DNA from: Henricia sp. BOLD:AAB3569
Taxonomy: Eukaryota > Echinodermata > Asteroidea > Spinulosida > Echinasteridae
Direction: 5' to 3'
Assembly: GCA_037783545.1 (NCBI GenBank)
Contig: JBBELK010001007.1
Coordinates: 62,001 to 126,000 of the forward strand
DNA: 64,000 nt
The translations under genes and the position numbers were made by a program. The first letter of the stretch is position 1, and every line of letters begins with the position of its first letter. The notes below the pieces were generated by a model. That model did no database searches, was not told where the DNA came from, and was given only the letters and a program-made list of their open reading frames with translations. This document shows, one piece after another, positions 40,377 through 53,700 of this stretch.

Positions 40377-43300
40377 TCTGTATCACACAGATTTCTAATA
40401 CGCATACTGCCATATAAATCACAGTCATCAAGTTCAATTAGCCTTTTGCGTGTTTCACATCAATAGCATATAACGTACGGAATCTCTTCATTTCACCTGT
40501 ACCCAATAGATGACCATACTAGATATTTGTTGCTATGTAATGGGTGCACGTGACCGGTGTGAATTAAAAAGTACACAAAATGACATAAAACAACCTGACT
40601 GTTGGTTGCTAGGCAATGGCGTGCACCGTGTAGCAACCTAATATGCAAACTTCCTAAACTGCACTATGAAAGTGAAGAATTCGGAGTGCCAGATATAGTG
40701 CAATGGTTACACGCAAAAGGCTAATGACATGTAGGTTCTGCCGTGAACCTACTGGATTAACTTCGGATCATGATATACACAAAATTGACCAAAGAAAACA
40801 ATTTCTACTGCAAAGCAAAGCATAAAAAGCAAACAAAATGTTAAAAACAAAAAATGGAATACTGCAAATCAAATATGGTGAATATTTCACCATACTCCAA
40901 TCGTGCAGTTGTAAATATGTAAATATATGTTGTGTTTAAAAAAGAAAAGAAAAAACTATAAAAAGAAAAAGAAAATATAAAATTAAAAAGGGGGAAATTA
41001 ACTATACTGGCTATGGTCAAATTACAGAGACTAGAGAGAGTTTGTGCTATACATGTACTTGCAGAGAGAATGTCTTGTACTTCCAGATTATTTTCAGGTG
41101 ATTTTAAGCTTCCTGGCGAAGTAGAGAAAATACTAATTCTTATCTATGAACCTCTCTCAAATTACGTCACTGCCTACAGATTGCCACGTGCATGAGGGTC
41201 TTGAGCGTATTTTGTTTGTGACGTGATCGGCTGTGCCATATTTCGAACAAATATTGAGCAACACACATTCTTGTTTGGAATATTTTCCGTGATGTGCGTA
41301 CACGTATATACCTGATGGCGTTTATATGTGGGTCTGTCCACAGTAATGGGGTACATTTCTGTAACATTCAAGATCTTAGGTCCCAGTTCACTTCAAATGT
41401 CTTAATTTTATCTTTAAATTATCAAGCTAAACTGAGGAAATAACTTGTTCACCAAGGAGTAAGAAAAATAGTCCTACAACATACATTTCTGAAAACCTCG
41501 ACGGAAAAAAATGTCACAAAATTGTCTGTCCACGTTACATGCGTAATAGGAAAATTTGTACACAAGCTTTTCAAAAATGTATGTTGTGGCAGCAATTTCT
41601 TACCTTTTTGGGCAAAAGTTATCTCCTGAGAACAAAACAAGGACATTTCTTTAATTCTGAGATAAACTAAAGACATCTGAAAGGAATTATTGACTTATTT
41701 CTCAAATGTACCCCATTACTGTGGACAGACCCATATATAGACTAGTCCGACGAAGGAAAACTGCGGTGTATCTCCAAGGTATTTACATGGCGTCACAATG
41801 GAAATACACCTCAGTAACAATGGAATAATCACAAGAGGGCGGGCTCACTAAATGTTGCTCGGATGACACTATACGCAGTTGTATTTTTCATACAAAGATG
41901 GCTGTCTGTGAGAGTGGACTATATAGGTAAAGAGAGTGTGCTCGGCAAATGCATTTTACTTTTTCTTTTATCACCAGACAGGTGCCGGGGCACAAGTGCC
42001 ATCAATTGAGTTTTTAGTCTCACAGAACTGTATTCAAACAAAAATTTTGTACAAACATCCTGCAGGCTTTTGTTTTGATTTATCTTTTGTTTAAAGCCCC
42101 AATACATCATTTGAAGTTACCAAAAATGTTAGTTGACAAGAGAAAACCGAATAAAGTGTTGGTTGCAAACACCACATGATTTGTTTCCATGTAAAATGGT
42201 ACCAATTGCCAACTGAAGGTGGTTTAATTTTTAAAATAAGTTGTCTGCAGACAACCTTTTTACCTGGATTTTTTAGGTTTTCTGAAGTATTACTGCATCT
42301 CTGGGGCTAACATTTCTACAAGGCACTTTTCTCGACAAAGGCTTTTAATTACGTGTGGAAATAACGCCGTTTTTAACAGTTTACCAATCATGTACTCTAT
42401 CTTTAAAGCCCATTTGCAGATGAAAAAAGTATTCCTGTGTCATGTAGGCTGCAAAAATTTCAGCTTCATTAAGTACAATTTTGGGTCTCTGGAAATGATA
42501 AAAATAGGTCTTTGAGGTCTATAATGGCAGGAAATATATATATTTGTTTGATTAATTTTGATGACAAGTTTAAGTTTTCTTGGCAAGCTACTGGCTAGTT
42601 ATTGTTCTTTATAAAAATGACGCACCTGCAACAATTGGTCTGTCAAGACTGTGTTTTTGTTAACCCCTTTTTTAACTGGCTAGCAGATCACTGGTATTGA
42701 ACAGTCATCAGGGCACACTAGCAAATATCATTGTACCTTACACTAACTCTTCTACAATTCGGATGATCAAAGTCTGGTTAAAGAAAGAAAACTTTGTAAA
42801 TTCACAAGATGTTTAACAATGTTTTAAAAACTGTGTTGATACTAGAATAATCATGGAAAATGAAAGAATATTATCCTTTATTCATTTGATAAAATATTTG
42901 CATCAACGGTGCTTTATCGATCATGAAACTCCTAATTGAAATTTGTAACTTTCAGCAATCAAGTATATCTGAATTCTGTAAAAAAATCTGTAAAAAAACC
43001 AGTTTTATAGTTTAATAGAAAGCGAAGAAATGTATTTTGAATTATGTACAAAATTACACACTGAAATGATTCATTCAGAACCCAAATTCATTGCTTATAA
43101 TGCAATTATCTCATTTTTAATAGTTATCTCATTTTTAATAATCAATGTATCGGTAGTACAACATCATGGTGATTAATTAAAATTCTGCGATGAGGGGGGA
43201 GAACATCTGGTGTGTTGAACTAAGTTATTCTGTGTGCTTGCCTTAATAGAATGCGGATTGGAAATCTGGAGAACAAAAGACAAGGTGAAAGTATTTGTGA

Positions 43301-43425
43301 GTTCGTACAAAGCAAGATGTACATGAAGTTCGAAGGGGGAGGGGGTGGGAAAGACATTTCTGAGTAACAGGAAAAACAGACTGCAAACATGTTTTAGACA
43401 GGGTCACACTAGTCTACTACAACTA
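40377..43425. other. 3' flank of gene copy 1, no second gene seen
   Basis: It is shared with 59573-62348. Near 40930-41000 it is strongly A-rich. It holds another CCCCAATACATC repeat at 42092 and a copy-1-specific MITE (41330-41732). Open frames are short and unconvincing. A polyadenylation site is not obvious; no clear AATAAA follows closely after the stop. Confidence 0.45.
41330..41732. mobile_element. 403-bp MITE present only downstream of copy 1
   Basis: GGGTCTGTCCACAGTAATGG at the left is mirrored by CCATTACTGTGGACAGACCC at the right, and complementarity extends through GGTACATTT. Copy 2 (60640-60655) has the uninterrupted sequence GGCGTTTATTAATATAGACT. Flanks are alternating TATAT, so the duplicated target is a short TA-rich word. 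Confidence 0.85.
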
Positions 43426-43555
43426 AGGGGCCACCTATAAAGTACGTAGGCATGGGGGAGGTGGGGTGCCGGGGGGGGGGGGGGGGGGGGTATTTTGCGT
43501 ACGGGGGCGGTGGTCTAAAAAGTCGGCATTTCGTCTGTATTTTTGGATGGCCCCT
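43426..43555. mobile_element. Small AGGGGCCAC MITE with a G20 run
   Basis: AGGGGCCACCTATAAAGTAC at the left and TTTTTGGATGGCCCCT at the right have complementary ends (AGGGGCCA/TGGCCCCT). The interior has CGTACGGG and a 20-G run at 43471-43490. In unit 2 the matching element (62349-62429) stops inside its G-run and is joined directly to Helitron sequence. Confidence 0.55.
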
Positions 43556-44209
43556 AAACGAGAGTCACCTGGACTGAACTGTCACGAGAAAATCCCACGC
43601 CGTTATCGTTTCATCATTATCCACCACCATATTTGCGAAAAAAATTTGCGACATTGCAATTTATTTGCAAAGATATTTGCGATTTGCGATGTCCCTTGTA
43701 TGTACGCCACGATATTATACTAAACATTGTTTTGCTCGCTTCACTGGAAAAATAATAACTTAATCCACAGAAAACTGTGGTTTGACGCGTTTGAGATGCG
43801 TTCCCGCCACGGCTTGTGAATTCGTAATCCATGATTCCGCGCACACTGTGACGAAAAAGCGAAAAGCACCTATAACATAGCTGTGATATTTTTTTTTCTC
43901 AGACCAAATGGCCTCATCCTAGACAAGACAGTATAGCACACTGATTTATTTTCCCCTAAAATGAGCCTGTATAGGCCCACTTCATTTTTTTTCACTTTGA
44001 TGTTTTTGAAAAAAGCGATTAGTTACAGTACAAGTGGTCCCCAGGAATTTGCGTTTTAAACTTTGCAGGATTTTCCCAGGAATGTTTTTAAAAACAAGGG
44101 TTAAAGACAGATAACATGATTGGAAAAAGGAACAACCGCATAACTATGCTCCTGTAATCACAATAAAACCACAATAAAACCACTATAAAACCACTATAAA
44201 ACCACTATA
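43556..44209. other. Junction region between the two units, no gene seen
   Basis: It includes a ~90-bp stretch (43617-43700) rich in TTTGCGA/TCGCAAA words related to 46010-46130. At 44157-44210, ACCACTATAAA-type 11-mers are tandemly repeated about four times. No coding sequence is supported. Confidence 0.4.
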
Positions 44210-45990
44210 CCGCCTCTTCAAGATCCACCACAAGTTCTGCAGGACCTTTCTAGTCAAGGATAAACACTTCAAGAAAAACATCATAGGTTACAACAACGCT
44301 CTGTCTATATGAAGCATAGGATTTGACGAAGAGATCATCATGCCAGGTTTCTCTCCAAATGTAAAGATTCAAGGCAAAATCTAGCACTCAATAGGCACTC
44401 TCTTTTCACAGCAGGGTGAAGGGAGAAAATTTGCTCAAATCTACATCCACGTTGGAAATTATCACGAGGAAGGTCAACGGAGAATTTACCTACAACAAGA
44501 ACATGGTCATAACTTCTCAGAACACACCATGTATGCCCTACAGATGATGTTACATGACATCAATCCATATGTTCAATCCTTCAGAGCTGTATCACATCTG
44601 CCACAAGAAGTTGTTAAAGACACCAAATTTGCTTAAGAAAGGACAAAAAACCAACTGCTGAACACAACAGAAGATACAACTTACCTGAGGTGAACGAAGT
44701 TTTTCTACTACCATTGAACGATTCCAGTAAACCTGCCGATGTGTCAAACACTTGAAGGATGGTGGTGTACGTCGAATCAATGACCTCAACAGAACATTTG
44801 ATCCACTTCATTTCATCCTTTTTTTTCATACGGTCAGGATAGCTGGCATGTAGACCTACATCGGTCAATGCAGGATGGAAGTGAATGTGCCAAAATCTCG
44901 CCAACTATGTTACAGTCACAGAGTCCAAGTCAGACAGACACGGACGATCTGGCAGACTTTTTCAGGAATATCTCTGTTCGATGTGGTACAAAGCCGAAAG
45001 AATGAAACTTAGCTGGTACAAACTCAATCAAAACAAGATCCGGGCAGAAAAATACAACGGCCTCATGGATGCCATCCACTTGAATGACGACAGTATATAA
45101 CTTACAAATCTTGGCCAAAGACTGATCTTGCCAGCCACGCATTATGGCAGTCCAAGATGGTACCAAGAAAGCTTCCAAGATGCTATGGCCATTGTTATAC
45201 ATTATGGTCGACCTCATTTTGTTTGTGACCTTCACTGCACACTCCAAGTGGCCAGAAATAACAAACAGTCTGTATATCCTGGAGAAGAAACAACAGATAG
45301 GCCTGACATAGTCAACAGAGTTTTCAACATGAAAGTCAAAGAACTCGTTCACGATATCACCAAAAAAGATATCTTAGGCAAGGTTAAAGCTATGGTTGGT
45401 TTGGTTGATATCCAGAAACGGGGTCTTCCTCACATCCACCCGATGTTTACTCTTCAGGAACAAGATGTCCCCAAAAACCCAGGCGACTACGACAATCCCA
45501 TGTTGTATGACCTCTTCACAAAGTTCATGATGGACCCTGTGCAGGCGTCAACCAACGCAGTCCATGTGTTACAAATAACGTCTGCGACAAAGGCTTTCTA
45601 AAGAAGCTACACCAACATACCATTCATTCCGACCATACTTACCCAATCTACAGAAGGAGATCTACACTTTAAGGTGGACACACTGCAGACATTTGGGTCA
45701 ACAGCATCCAAGAGAATATCTCCGTCGACAACAGATGGGTTGTTCTTTACAACCCAGTACTACATGTACTTCTGAAGTACAGAGCACACATCAATGTCGA
45801 AATTGTAGCATCTGTCGGTGGAGTCAAATACTTGTACAAGTACATAAATAAGGGCGCTGGCCGTGTAATGGTTGAAACAATCAAAGACTAAATTACACCA
45901 GATGAAATACAGAAGTTTATTGACGCTCGGTACATTTCAGCAATGGTTTTCATTTAAGTACCCTGCTGTACAAAAACTACCCATTCATCT
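44210..45990 (+). pseudogene. Helitron Rep fragment, copy 2 (more complete)
   Basis: It starts further upstream than copy 1. VKIQGKI, FAQIYIHV, INDLNRTFDPLHF and GRLFQEYLCSMWYKAERMKL match the region before the Rep domain of Helitrons. Then come GSPRWYQESFQDAMAIVIHY and QKRGLPHIHPMF near 45415-45445, where H-x-H is the HUH metal site. YPIYRRR, NRWVVPYNP, VEIVASVGGVKYLYKYIN and KYPAVQKLPIHLP follow. Many frame changes and stops show it is dead, and it lacks the catalytic tyrosines and the helicase. Part of the SASEAAWRLNG block is deleted near 45940. Confidence 0.8.
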
Positions 45991-46366
45991 GCCAAATTGG
46001 CATACCACAGATATCTTTGCAAATATTTGCAATGTCGCAATTATCTTCATAAACAAATGTATTTTGCGATGTCATACGCCTTTGCAAACATGTTTGTAAA
46101 TATATTCGCAAACATTTGCCAAGAAACTTATGCCACCGAAAATATTAGCAACGATAAAACGGTCATGTTCGATGATTCTTGTAAGCCGCCTTATATTTTT
46201 CAAACCATTCGAAGCGGTGCACGCGGTGTATTTGGGTCACGCTCTGCGGTCGACGCGCTGTATTTGGGTCGCTCGCTGCATTCCCACGCTCTGCTGTATT
46301 TGGGTCACTCGCTGATTGAAAGCCTAGGCAAAAACAAAGAAAAAGTTAAAACTTCCGGGAGAAATT
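45991..46366. repeat. Inserted TTTGCAAATATTTGC block and TATTTGGGTC minisatellite
   Basis: From GGCATACC at 46006 the sequence is palindrome-rich in TTGCAAATATTTGCAA-type words. It is followed by three copies of a CTGTATTTGGGTC(A/G)C-type unit (46225-46315). The same block is at 63024-63325. It interrupts the Helitron fragment and is absent from copy 1. Confidence 0.6.
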
Positions 46367-46471
46367 CCCAAGACTACTCTAGTGAGCAAAGACTGGTCCG
46401 TTAGTGCTGCAAGAGGGCGCACTATATGGCCAACGCGTACACAAACCAATATCGACTAGAGTAGTCTTGGG
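46367..46471. mobile_element. 105-bp MITE with CCCAAGACTACTCTAGT ends
   Basis: CCCAAGACTACTCTAGT and ACTAGAGTAGTCTTGGG are perfect 17-bp terminal inverted repeats. An inverted copy carrying a nested insertion is at 62627-62939. The adjacent GCCAAGACTACTGC suggests an older partial copy beside it. Confidence 0.75.
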
Positions 46472-47617
46472 CCAAGACTACTGCAGCACCTGCACCTGCA
46501 CATTGACATCCTGAGGCATTACACACACGGTATACATGCAGTAAAACCAAGCAATTCACCATGTTGGGCACGATGTACTCCTTGCGTTTTCCTCGATACC
46601 TTCTTCACAACTTCACCAGGGTCCATCGCCGGCACAGCAGGACAAAATCAACCTTGGACAAAACCAACATTTTTAGTCATAGGTCCTATAGGTTTTTCTA
46701 CTAAATTCGTGAACTAAAATGTTGGTTAAAGTTACATTGTCCGTACGTGGTTCTCAGCAAATTCGATTTGTTTTTTTTTCTCCCAACGAATTTGTTAAGC
46801 ATTTACTTTACTTTTACAAAATAAAAACATCATATTTTGTATTTTAGACATCAGCAAGTCTGTGAAAAACGCCGTTTTTTACGGCCGTTTTTGCGGCTTT
46901 GAGGATTAGGCCTATGCCTACTGTAAAATTCACTGTAAAATACCGCTAATTGCTTGAACGAATTTGCAGCCCAAATGGAAAAAGGTGCTATTTGGGCACA
47001 GTTTATTTATTTATTTATTCATTTCTGTGGCAATTTTTATTTCTACAACAATAAATGTTTTGTTTTGTTGCTGCATGCACGACGCGTGAGTTCAGGCGAT
47101 GGCGTCACAAAAGAACTCGGACGGATCCAATATTTTGTTTTGGGGGAATAGCCCTATGTACGTTGATCAGCATTCTCATTTCCCTACAGTGCTACCGCTG
47201 ATAATTTGACAGCATTTGTTTTCACACATATGATGACTGATCACTTCATTTCTCCAGCGTTTAACGATAGGCCAAATCCTCTTTTTCAGTTTTTTTTTAA
47301 TTCTTGTACGGTTACGTGATGCACCCCTCCTACAAAATCCATGCAACGCGCGGACAACAAGTCACGTGCCCTCTTTTGAAATATATCCATACTTCCTTGG
47401 GAAAAGTTAACTGGCGAAATAAGGTTTTTTGTCATCTTGCATGTGCATGCTCTTGTCGAAAATTGGAGAAGAAGTGCCTGCGAACAAGTAAATTCGGCAT
47501 AGGTGGGTCATATTTACTATTTGTTACTTTCACCTTAGGAAAGAAAGGGTAGTTTTTCAGAAATAAACTCCGTTGTCGCTGGTTTTGGGTTGGATATTTC
47601 ATTCAAGAAAGTGATTG
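46472..47617. other. Distal upstream region of gene copy 2
   Basis: This is a shortened counterpart of 30830-32744. It lacks the block equivalent to 31213-31985 and has many small indels. No coding gene is supported. Confidence 0.4.
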
Positions 47618-47772
47618 TCACGTCACAGTTGTTAACTCAAACTCGCGGCGCGCGCTACGCCCAGGCAGCCAGGGTACAAAAACCCAGTGTTGTCCTTAGA
47701 AACGGCACACTGCGTCTATGCTGTGTAAACAGTGTGGACGCCCTTTTTTCAGGAGAATTTTCATCGATTCGA
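47618..47772 (+). promoter_or_regulatory. Conserved proximal upstream region of gene copy 2
   Basis: It matches 32745-32902 closely, including TGTCACGTCACAG. In this copy the frame stays open upstream of the chosen ATG, but the ATG at 47773 is preferred. It is the one shared with copy 1, and it directly begins a signal peptide. Confidence 0.3.
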
Positions 47773-50700
47773 ATGCGATTTGTCCTGATTTTTGCGATAA
47801 TTTTGTGGACTTCAGTCGACTCGACTGTGAGGTAGGTTTTAGATAAACATGTTCATGATGTTTAAGTTTTTGTAACTTTGTTAGGCCTAGGCTAAGCTAA
47901 GTTAAGTAGGCCCATTTAAGACTAAGCTAGGCTAACATTAGACAAATCTCTTTCCTAACTTTATACCCTCAACTTTAGTTATAGTGTTGCACTTCACACT
48001 AAAACTAGCCTAGCCTAGGTTTATGCAGCTTTCTTTCTTTCTTTATCTTTTGTTAATAACAAGATAAGAGTTCCCGGATGTCTGGAGGGCTAGGCTAGTG
48101 GGTATATGCCTATACTAAAAGGTTAGAGCTGGCATGTGCAAACCACGTTTGTTTGTAAACAATAATGATTTCTTTCCTGATTTTTGTTCCTAGTTCACAG
48201 ACCCTGAGCACCATCTCGGGTCCCTTCCAGGGCAATCATGCCATCTCTGCCCTGACTAGTGATGACTGCCTTTCAACTGTTGATTGGCATGAGATCATCC
48301 TCATCACTGCAGTCCCGATAGCTGGTGGCTTTGGACTGCTGCTGCTCGCTGCCTTTCTCAAAGATTTCAGACAGGCTTGCAAGGTAGGCCAACAAGTCAA
48401 CAAGTCTGTAAACTTACTAGCATTAAACTTTTAAAGTGTCTAGTGTGTTCAGATCTGATCACATTTCTGAGGCGCCCATTTTTGCCATGGGTGTTTAGAT
48501 TTTGTACCATATCATTTGTCATATTTTTCTCATTACCAATCTGAAAATTTGTGCTCTTCGCCTCTTAATCTGTATATTTTTAAGGATATTGTCAAAAAGT
48601 ACTGATCTTAATTGTAAACTAATTTAAATCCATTCCATAAACAGTGCATGTTTGCTTCCACACCAAATTGGAGATTGCAAATTTCATGTTTTCTTACCAA
48701 TGGCTAGTATTTTGGGGAGGTATTTTATATGATTTTTAGGTTAGAGCAAATTCCATTATCTAGCCAAATATGAACAAGCAGAGCTCCTTTTAAAGGAGTG
48801 TGTTTAGATTCTTCTACAAAAAGGTTTAATTTTAACCTAAAAATCATATAAAATACCTTCCCAAAATACTATCCATTGGTAAGAAAACATGAAATTTGCA
48901 ATCTCCAATTTGGATGTGAAAGCAAAAATTTTGTAATTTCTGCACTGCTTTATGATACAAATAAATTAGTTTACAAAACATCTGTGTTTTATTACGATAT
49001 CCTTAAAAAAGATATGGATTGAGAACGCGAAATTTCAGAATGGTATTGAGAAAAATATGACAAACGGGCTCGAAAAGATATATGTGGACACGCTCCTTTA
49101 AAGGCCCAGTACATGTATCATTTGCAATGACCCCAAAAAGTAATCGACGAGTCTACAGGGGAAAAGTTCTGAAAGTAAAGATTGAATTAATAGCAACTAT
49201 ATCCAATGAAAGGTTTTCGCTTAAAATGATATAATTTTACCAGAAAATAATCCGTAAAGATGAAGTTATTTAGATCGTTTGCAAACGATTTACTTACATG
49301 TATTTTGTGGTTCGCATCTACGCGGTCCAAAATGCATGGGCGTGTGTTCCAACGCGATGCATTTTTATGGATCGCGCGCACACGCAGTATATGATGTGCG
49401 CCACAGAGTGCATGACGCAAGCCACATAGTACCCGATCAACTGAGAATGAATAATTGAAACACCCCGCCATTACAAGACCAGGAAAACGCATATGGATTT
49501 TCATGGGTTTTTTAAACTTGGTACATTTGACAAAGCTGAAATTTCTTCGGATGAGTTTTTTTATGTCTTTCTTTTGATTTATAATGGTTTTATTCGCAGG
49601 ATCGCTCAAAAACATATCATATACAGGGCCTTTAAAGCCCCAATACATCATTTGCAGTTGCCCAAAATTGCAGTTGCCTAAAATTGCAGTTGCCCAAAAT
49701 TTGTTATGAGTTGACCAGAAACAAATTGACTTAAAGTGTTAATTGCAGTGGTAACAAATACCACTTTTTTTCGTGTAAAATGGTACTTTTGTGGGAGAAA
49801 TTGCCAACTGAACGTGGGTTTTGTGTTTTGTTTTAAAAGTTGTCTGCTACCTTTTATCCTTCATTTACACACAAAAATTGCATGGATTTCTGAAGTATTA
49901 CTGCATCTATGTGGCTGAAACTTCAACAAGGCATTTTCTCGAAATAGGCTTTCAATTACGAGTGCAAATAACGCCATTGATACAGTTACCATTCATGTAC
50001 AGTACTGTATCTTTAAGTCAAGATTCTTTGTATGTAATAGTAATGTATGATTAATCCTCCTTTTTCTTTGCTTCAAACAGAGCAATCGTTCCTGCCCTCC
50101 AGCTCCTCAAACCATCAGAGCTAAAAAGGGACGCACCTACGTCATAGACGTAGAATACGGAGGCTGTACAAAATGGGGTTCATTCCTGCGTTGGTGTGCT
50201 GTGCAGACATCATCAGCCGAAATAAAAAACCGACGTCTGGTGAGACTCCGTGGAAGTACTGGCTTCAGCAACTGGTAAGATACCGTATACGTGCATTTAT
50301 GCGAGTTCAGATATAAACCCAAGTTTGACTGACGATTTCTGTCTTGTTACTAAATAATTTCCTTGGTAACATTGCAAAGCCCTGTTATTCTTCGTTACAA
50401 TGATGTGTTAATTGTTATAATTAAGCAATTTAACAGGGCTTTCCGGTGATACTAAATTCAAGGAATGATTTCATAACAAGAGAGCATTGTCAGTCAAACT
50501 CGAGTTTCCAAACGTTTTTGAGGAGTTTAAAGGGGCTATGTCACGGTTTGCGCATGCGCCAAATTATTTCATATTTTGACATACGTGCGGGCTCAGATGA
50601 ATGTAGGGGTGCACACAAGTAAATAGGGCTCCCATAGAAACCAATGTTAAATGCCCAATTTTCAAAAATCATTTAAAAATACTCACAACTCTCTCAGCTT

Positions 50701-53700
50701 CTCAGGAAAACAACCAGAATACTCACTGATTTCTCATCTTTTTAATTCTGTTCAATTTTATGGGGGTAATCCGTCACTTTTATCCCCTAATTTCCACTTG
50801 AAACAAAACTAAGCCTACAACAGTGAAACTTGCTAATCAGACCTGCATCCATTTTGGAACAAAGGCACATACGCTACTGGGCAAAATAGGGCCACTTTTA
50901 GCAGCTACAGTGTCCAAAATGTTGGTAGTTGAAAGAAAAAATACCCCACATCGCGGCGATAGTCATTTCGGCGATAGTCATATTCTACACAAGACCACAC
51001 TCGTTCAGCTCGCAATTCTCTCTAATATAAAAGAATTTGAGGGCATACAAAATATTCATGAGCTCTGCGCACAGATCTTGCCTATTTACTTGGGTGCACC
51101 CTTTAATAACCCGGGTTGTTGAAACTTGGCCCACAAGTACTCTTGTGTCATAGAATGAACATTACTGATCACATTTCTGCAAAAAAAATTGAAAAAAAAT
51201 TATTGTAGGACAAATGACAAGCCCACCCAGATAGGGCCCCGCCCATGATGTTTCGTACACTGCTGAATGGACTTAAATGCACATGCACCCTCTGAACTAA
51301 TTGTTTCCCCTCACAAGTCCATCTTCAAATTCCACCTGAATTTTGGAATGTCAAAAGTCTCGGGATATTTTTCGTGTTCCGCTGTCTCAAATTGTAGTGA
51401 TAGTGCAGGACAAAGGGGGTAGGGGGGTGGGGGGGGGGGGGGAGGGGGGCACTAGAAAGAGGAAAGTATATTGCTAAAACTCTTCAAAATCAAGCCAAGT
51501 ACATTGTACATGTACACTGATGCACCATACCATATGTTGTTCCAACCTCCCCACCCCCAGCCCCCAGCTACCCCACCGGCCTTTGGGTGGGGTTTAAGTC
51601 ACTATTTTCATGCCCCAGGGTGGGGATTTTGATGCATATAGAAATCAAATTGTTATGGCATGTAGATAAACATGCGTGTTTTGCCACATGGGTTGGAATA
51701 TTTTGTCACCTAAATTTTGCCCCAGGGTGGGAATTTTGCCACTAGACAATCCCCCCCCCACCCCCACCCCCCACCCCCCCCCCCCCCCCCCCCCCCCCCC
51801 CATGACACAACTTTTAGGTGGGACAGCCGAGGGAAGAGGGGGTGGTGGAACACTTGATAGCAGATGCATTACTATACCTGTTTTGCTCTGGGCTAGCTAA
51901 CTTCTCTCCACTGTGATTGGCTGAATTTCTCTTGCACCAGACCTGAAGAAATTAAATAAATAATATTTTTATCAAATTAAAATGACTTCACAATGTCATT
52001 ATTCCTGTAATTTCAACTTTTACCTTTGATGTAAACAAACTCACGTGTTTAAATACATGTGGAGTAATGAACAACAAACAACATGGCCGCCACTCTATAG
52101 GGTGCACACAAGTAAATAGGGCTCCCATAGAAACCAATGTTAAATGCCCAATTTTCAAAAATCATTTAAAAATACTCACAACTCTCTCAGCTTCTCAGGA
52201 AAACAACCAGAATACTCACTGATTTCTCATCTTTTTAATTCTGTTCAATTTTATGGGGGTAATCCGTCACTTTTATCCCCTAATTTCCACTTGAAACAAA
52301 ACTAAGCCTACAACAGTGAAACTTGCTAATCAGACCTGCATCCATTTTGGAACAAAGGCACATACGCTACTGGGCAAAATAGGGCCACTTTTAGCAGCTA
52401 CAGTGTCCAAAATGTTTGTAGTTGAAAGAAAAAATACCCCACATCGCGGCGATAGTCATATTCTACACAAGACCACACTCGTTCAGCTCGCAATTCTCTC
52501 TAATATAAAAGAATTTGAGGGCATACAAAATATTCATGAGCTCGGCGCACAGATCTTGCCTATTTACTTGGGTGCACCCTTTAATAACCCGGGTTGTTGA
52601 AACTTGGCCCACAAGTACTCTTGTGTCATAGAATGAACATTACTGATCACATTTCTGCAAAAAAAATTGAAAAAAATTTATTGTAGGACAAATGACAAGC
52701 CCACCCAGATAGGGCCCCGCCCATGATGTTTCGTACACTGCTGATTGGACTTAAATGCACATGCACCCTCTGAACTAATTGTTTCCCCTCACAAGTCCAT
52801 CTTCAAATTCCACCTGAATTTTGGAATGTCAAAAGTCTCGGGATATTTTTCGTGTTCCGCTGTCTCAAATTGTAGTGATAGTGCAGGACAAAGGGGGTAG
52901 GGGGGGTGGGGGGGGGGGGAGGGGGGCACTAGAAAGAGGAAAGTATATTGCTAAAACTCTTCAAAATCAAGCCAAGTACATTGTACATGTACACTGATGC
53001 ACCATACCATATGTTGTTCCAACCTCCCCACCCCCAGCCCCCAGCTACCCCACCGGCCTTTGGGTGGGGTTTAAGTCACTATTTTCATGCCCCAGGGTGG
53101 GGATTTTGATGCATATAGAAATCAAATTGTTATGGCATGTAGATAAACATGCGTGTTTTGCCACATGGGTTGGAATATTTTGTCACCTAAATTTTGCCCC
53201 AGGGTGGGAATTTTGCCACTAGACAATCCCCCCCCACCCCCACCCCACCCCCCCCCCCCCCCCCCCATGACACAACTTTTAGGTGGGACAGCCGAGGGAA
53301 GAGGGGGTGGTGGAACACTTGATAGCAGATGCATTACTATACCTGTTTTGCTCTGGGCTAGCTAACTTCTCTCCACTGTGATTGGCTGAATTTCTCTTGC
53401 ACCAGACCTGAAGAAATTAAATAAATAATATTTTTATCAAATTAAAATGACTTCACAATGTCATTATTCCTGTAATTTCAACTTTTACCTTTGATGTAAA
53501 CAAACTCACGTGTTTAAATACATGTGGAGTAATGAACAACAAACAACATGGCCGCCACTCTATAGGGTGCACTCAAGTAAATAGGGCTCCCATAGAAACC
53601 AATGTTAAATGCCCAATTTTCAAAAATCATTTAAAAATACTCACAACTCTCTCAGCTTCTCAGGAAAACAACCAGAATACTCACTGATTTCTCATCTTTT

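Noticed and set aside
50823..51122. 99-aa frame repeated in each TIR element (also 52316, 53781, 55242)
   Set aside because: The frame varies in length through indels, ends in the terminal inverted repeat, contains no transposase motif and is broken by a stop in the fourth copy.
51645..51900. Proline- or glycine-rich small frames
   Set aside because: They are translations of the C-run on either strand, and their length follows homopolymer length rather than coding constraint.
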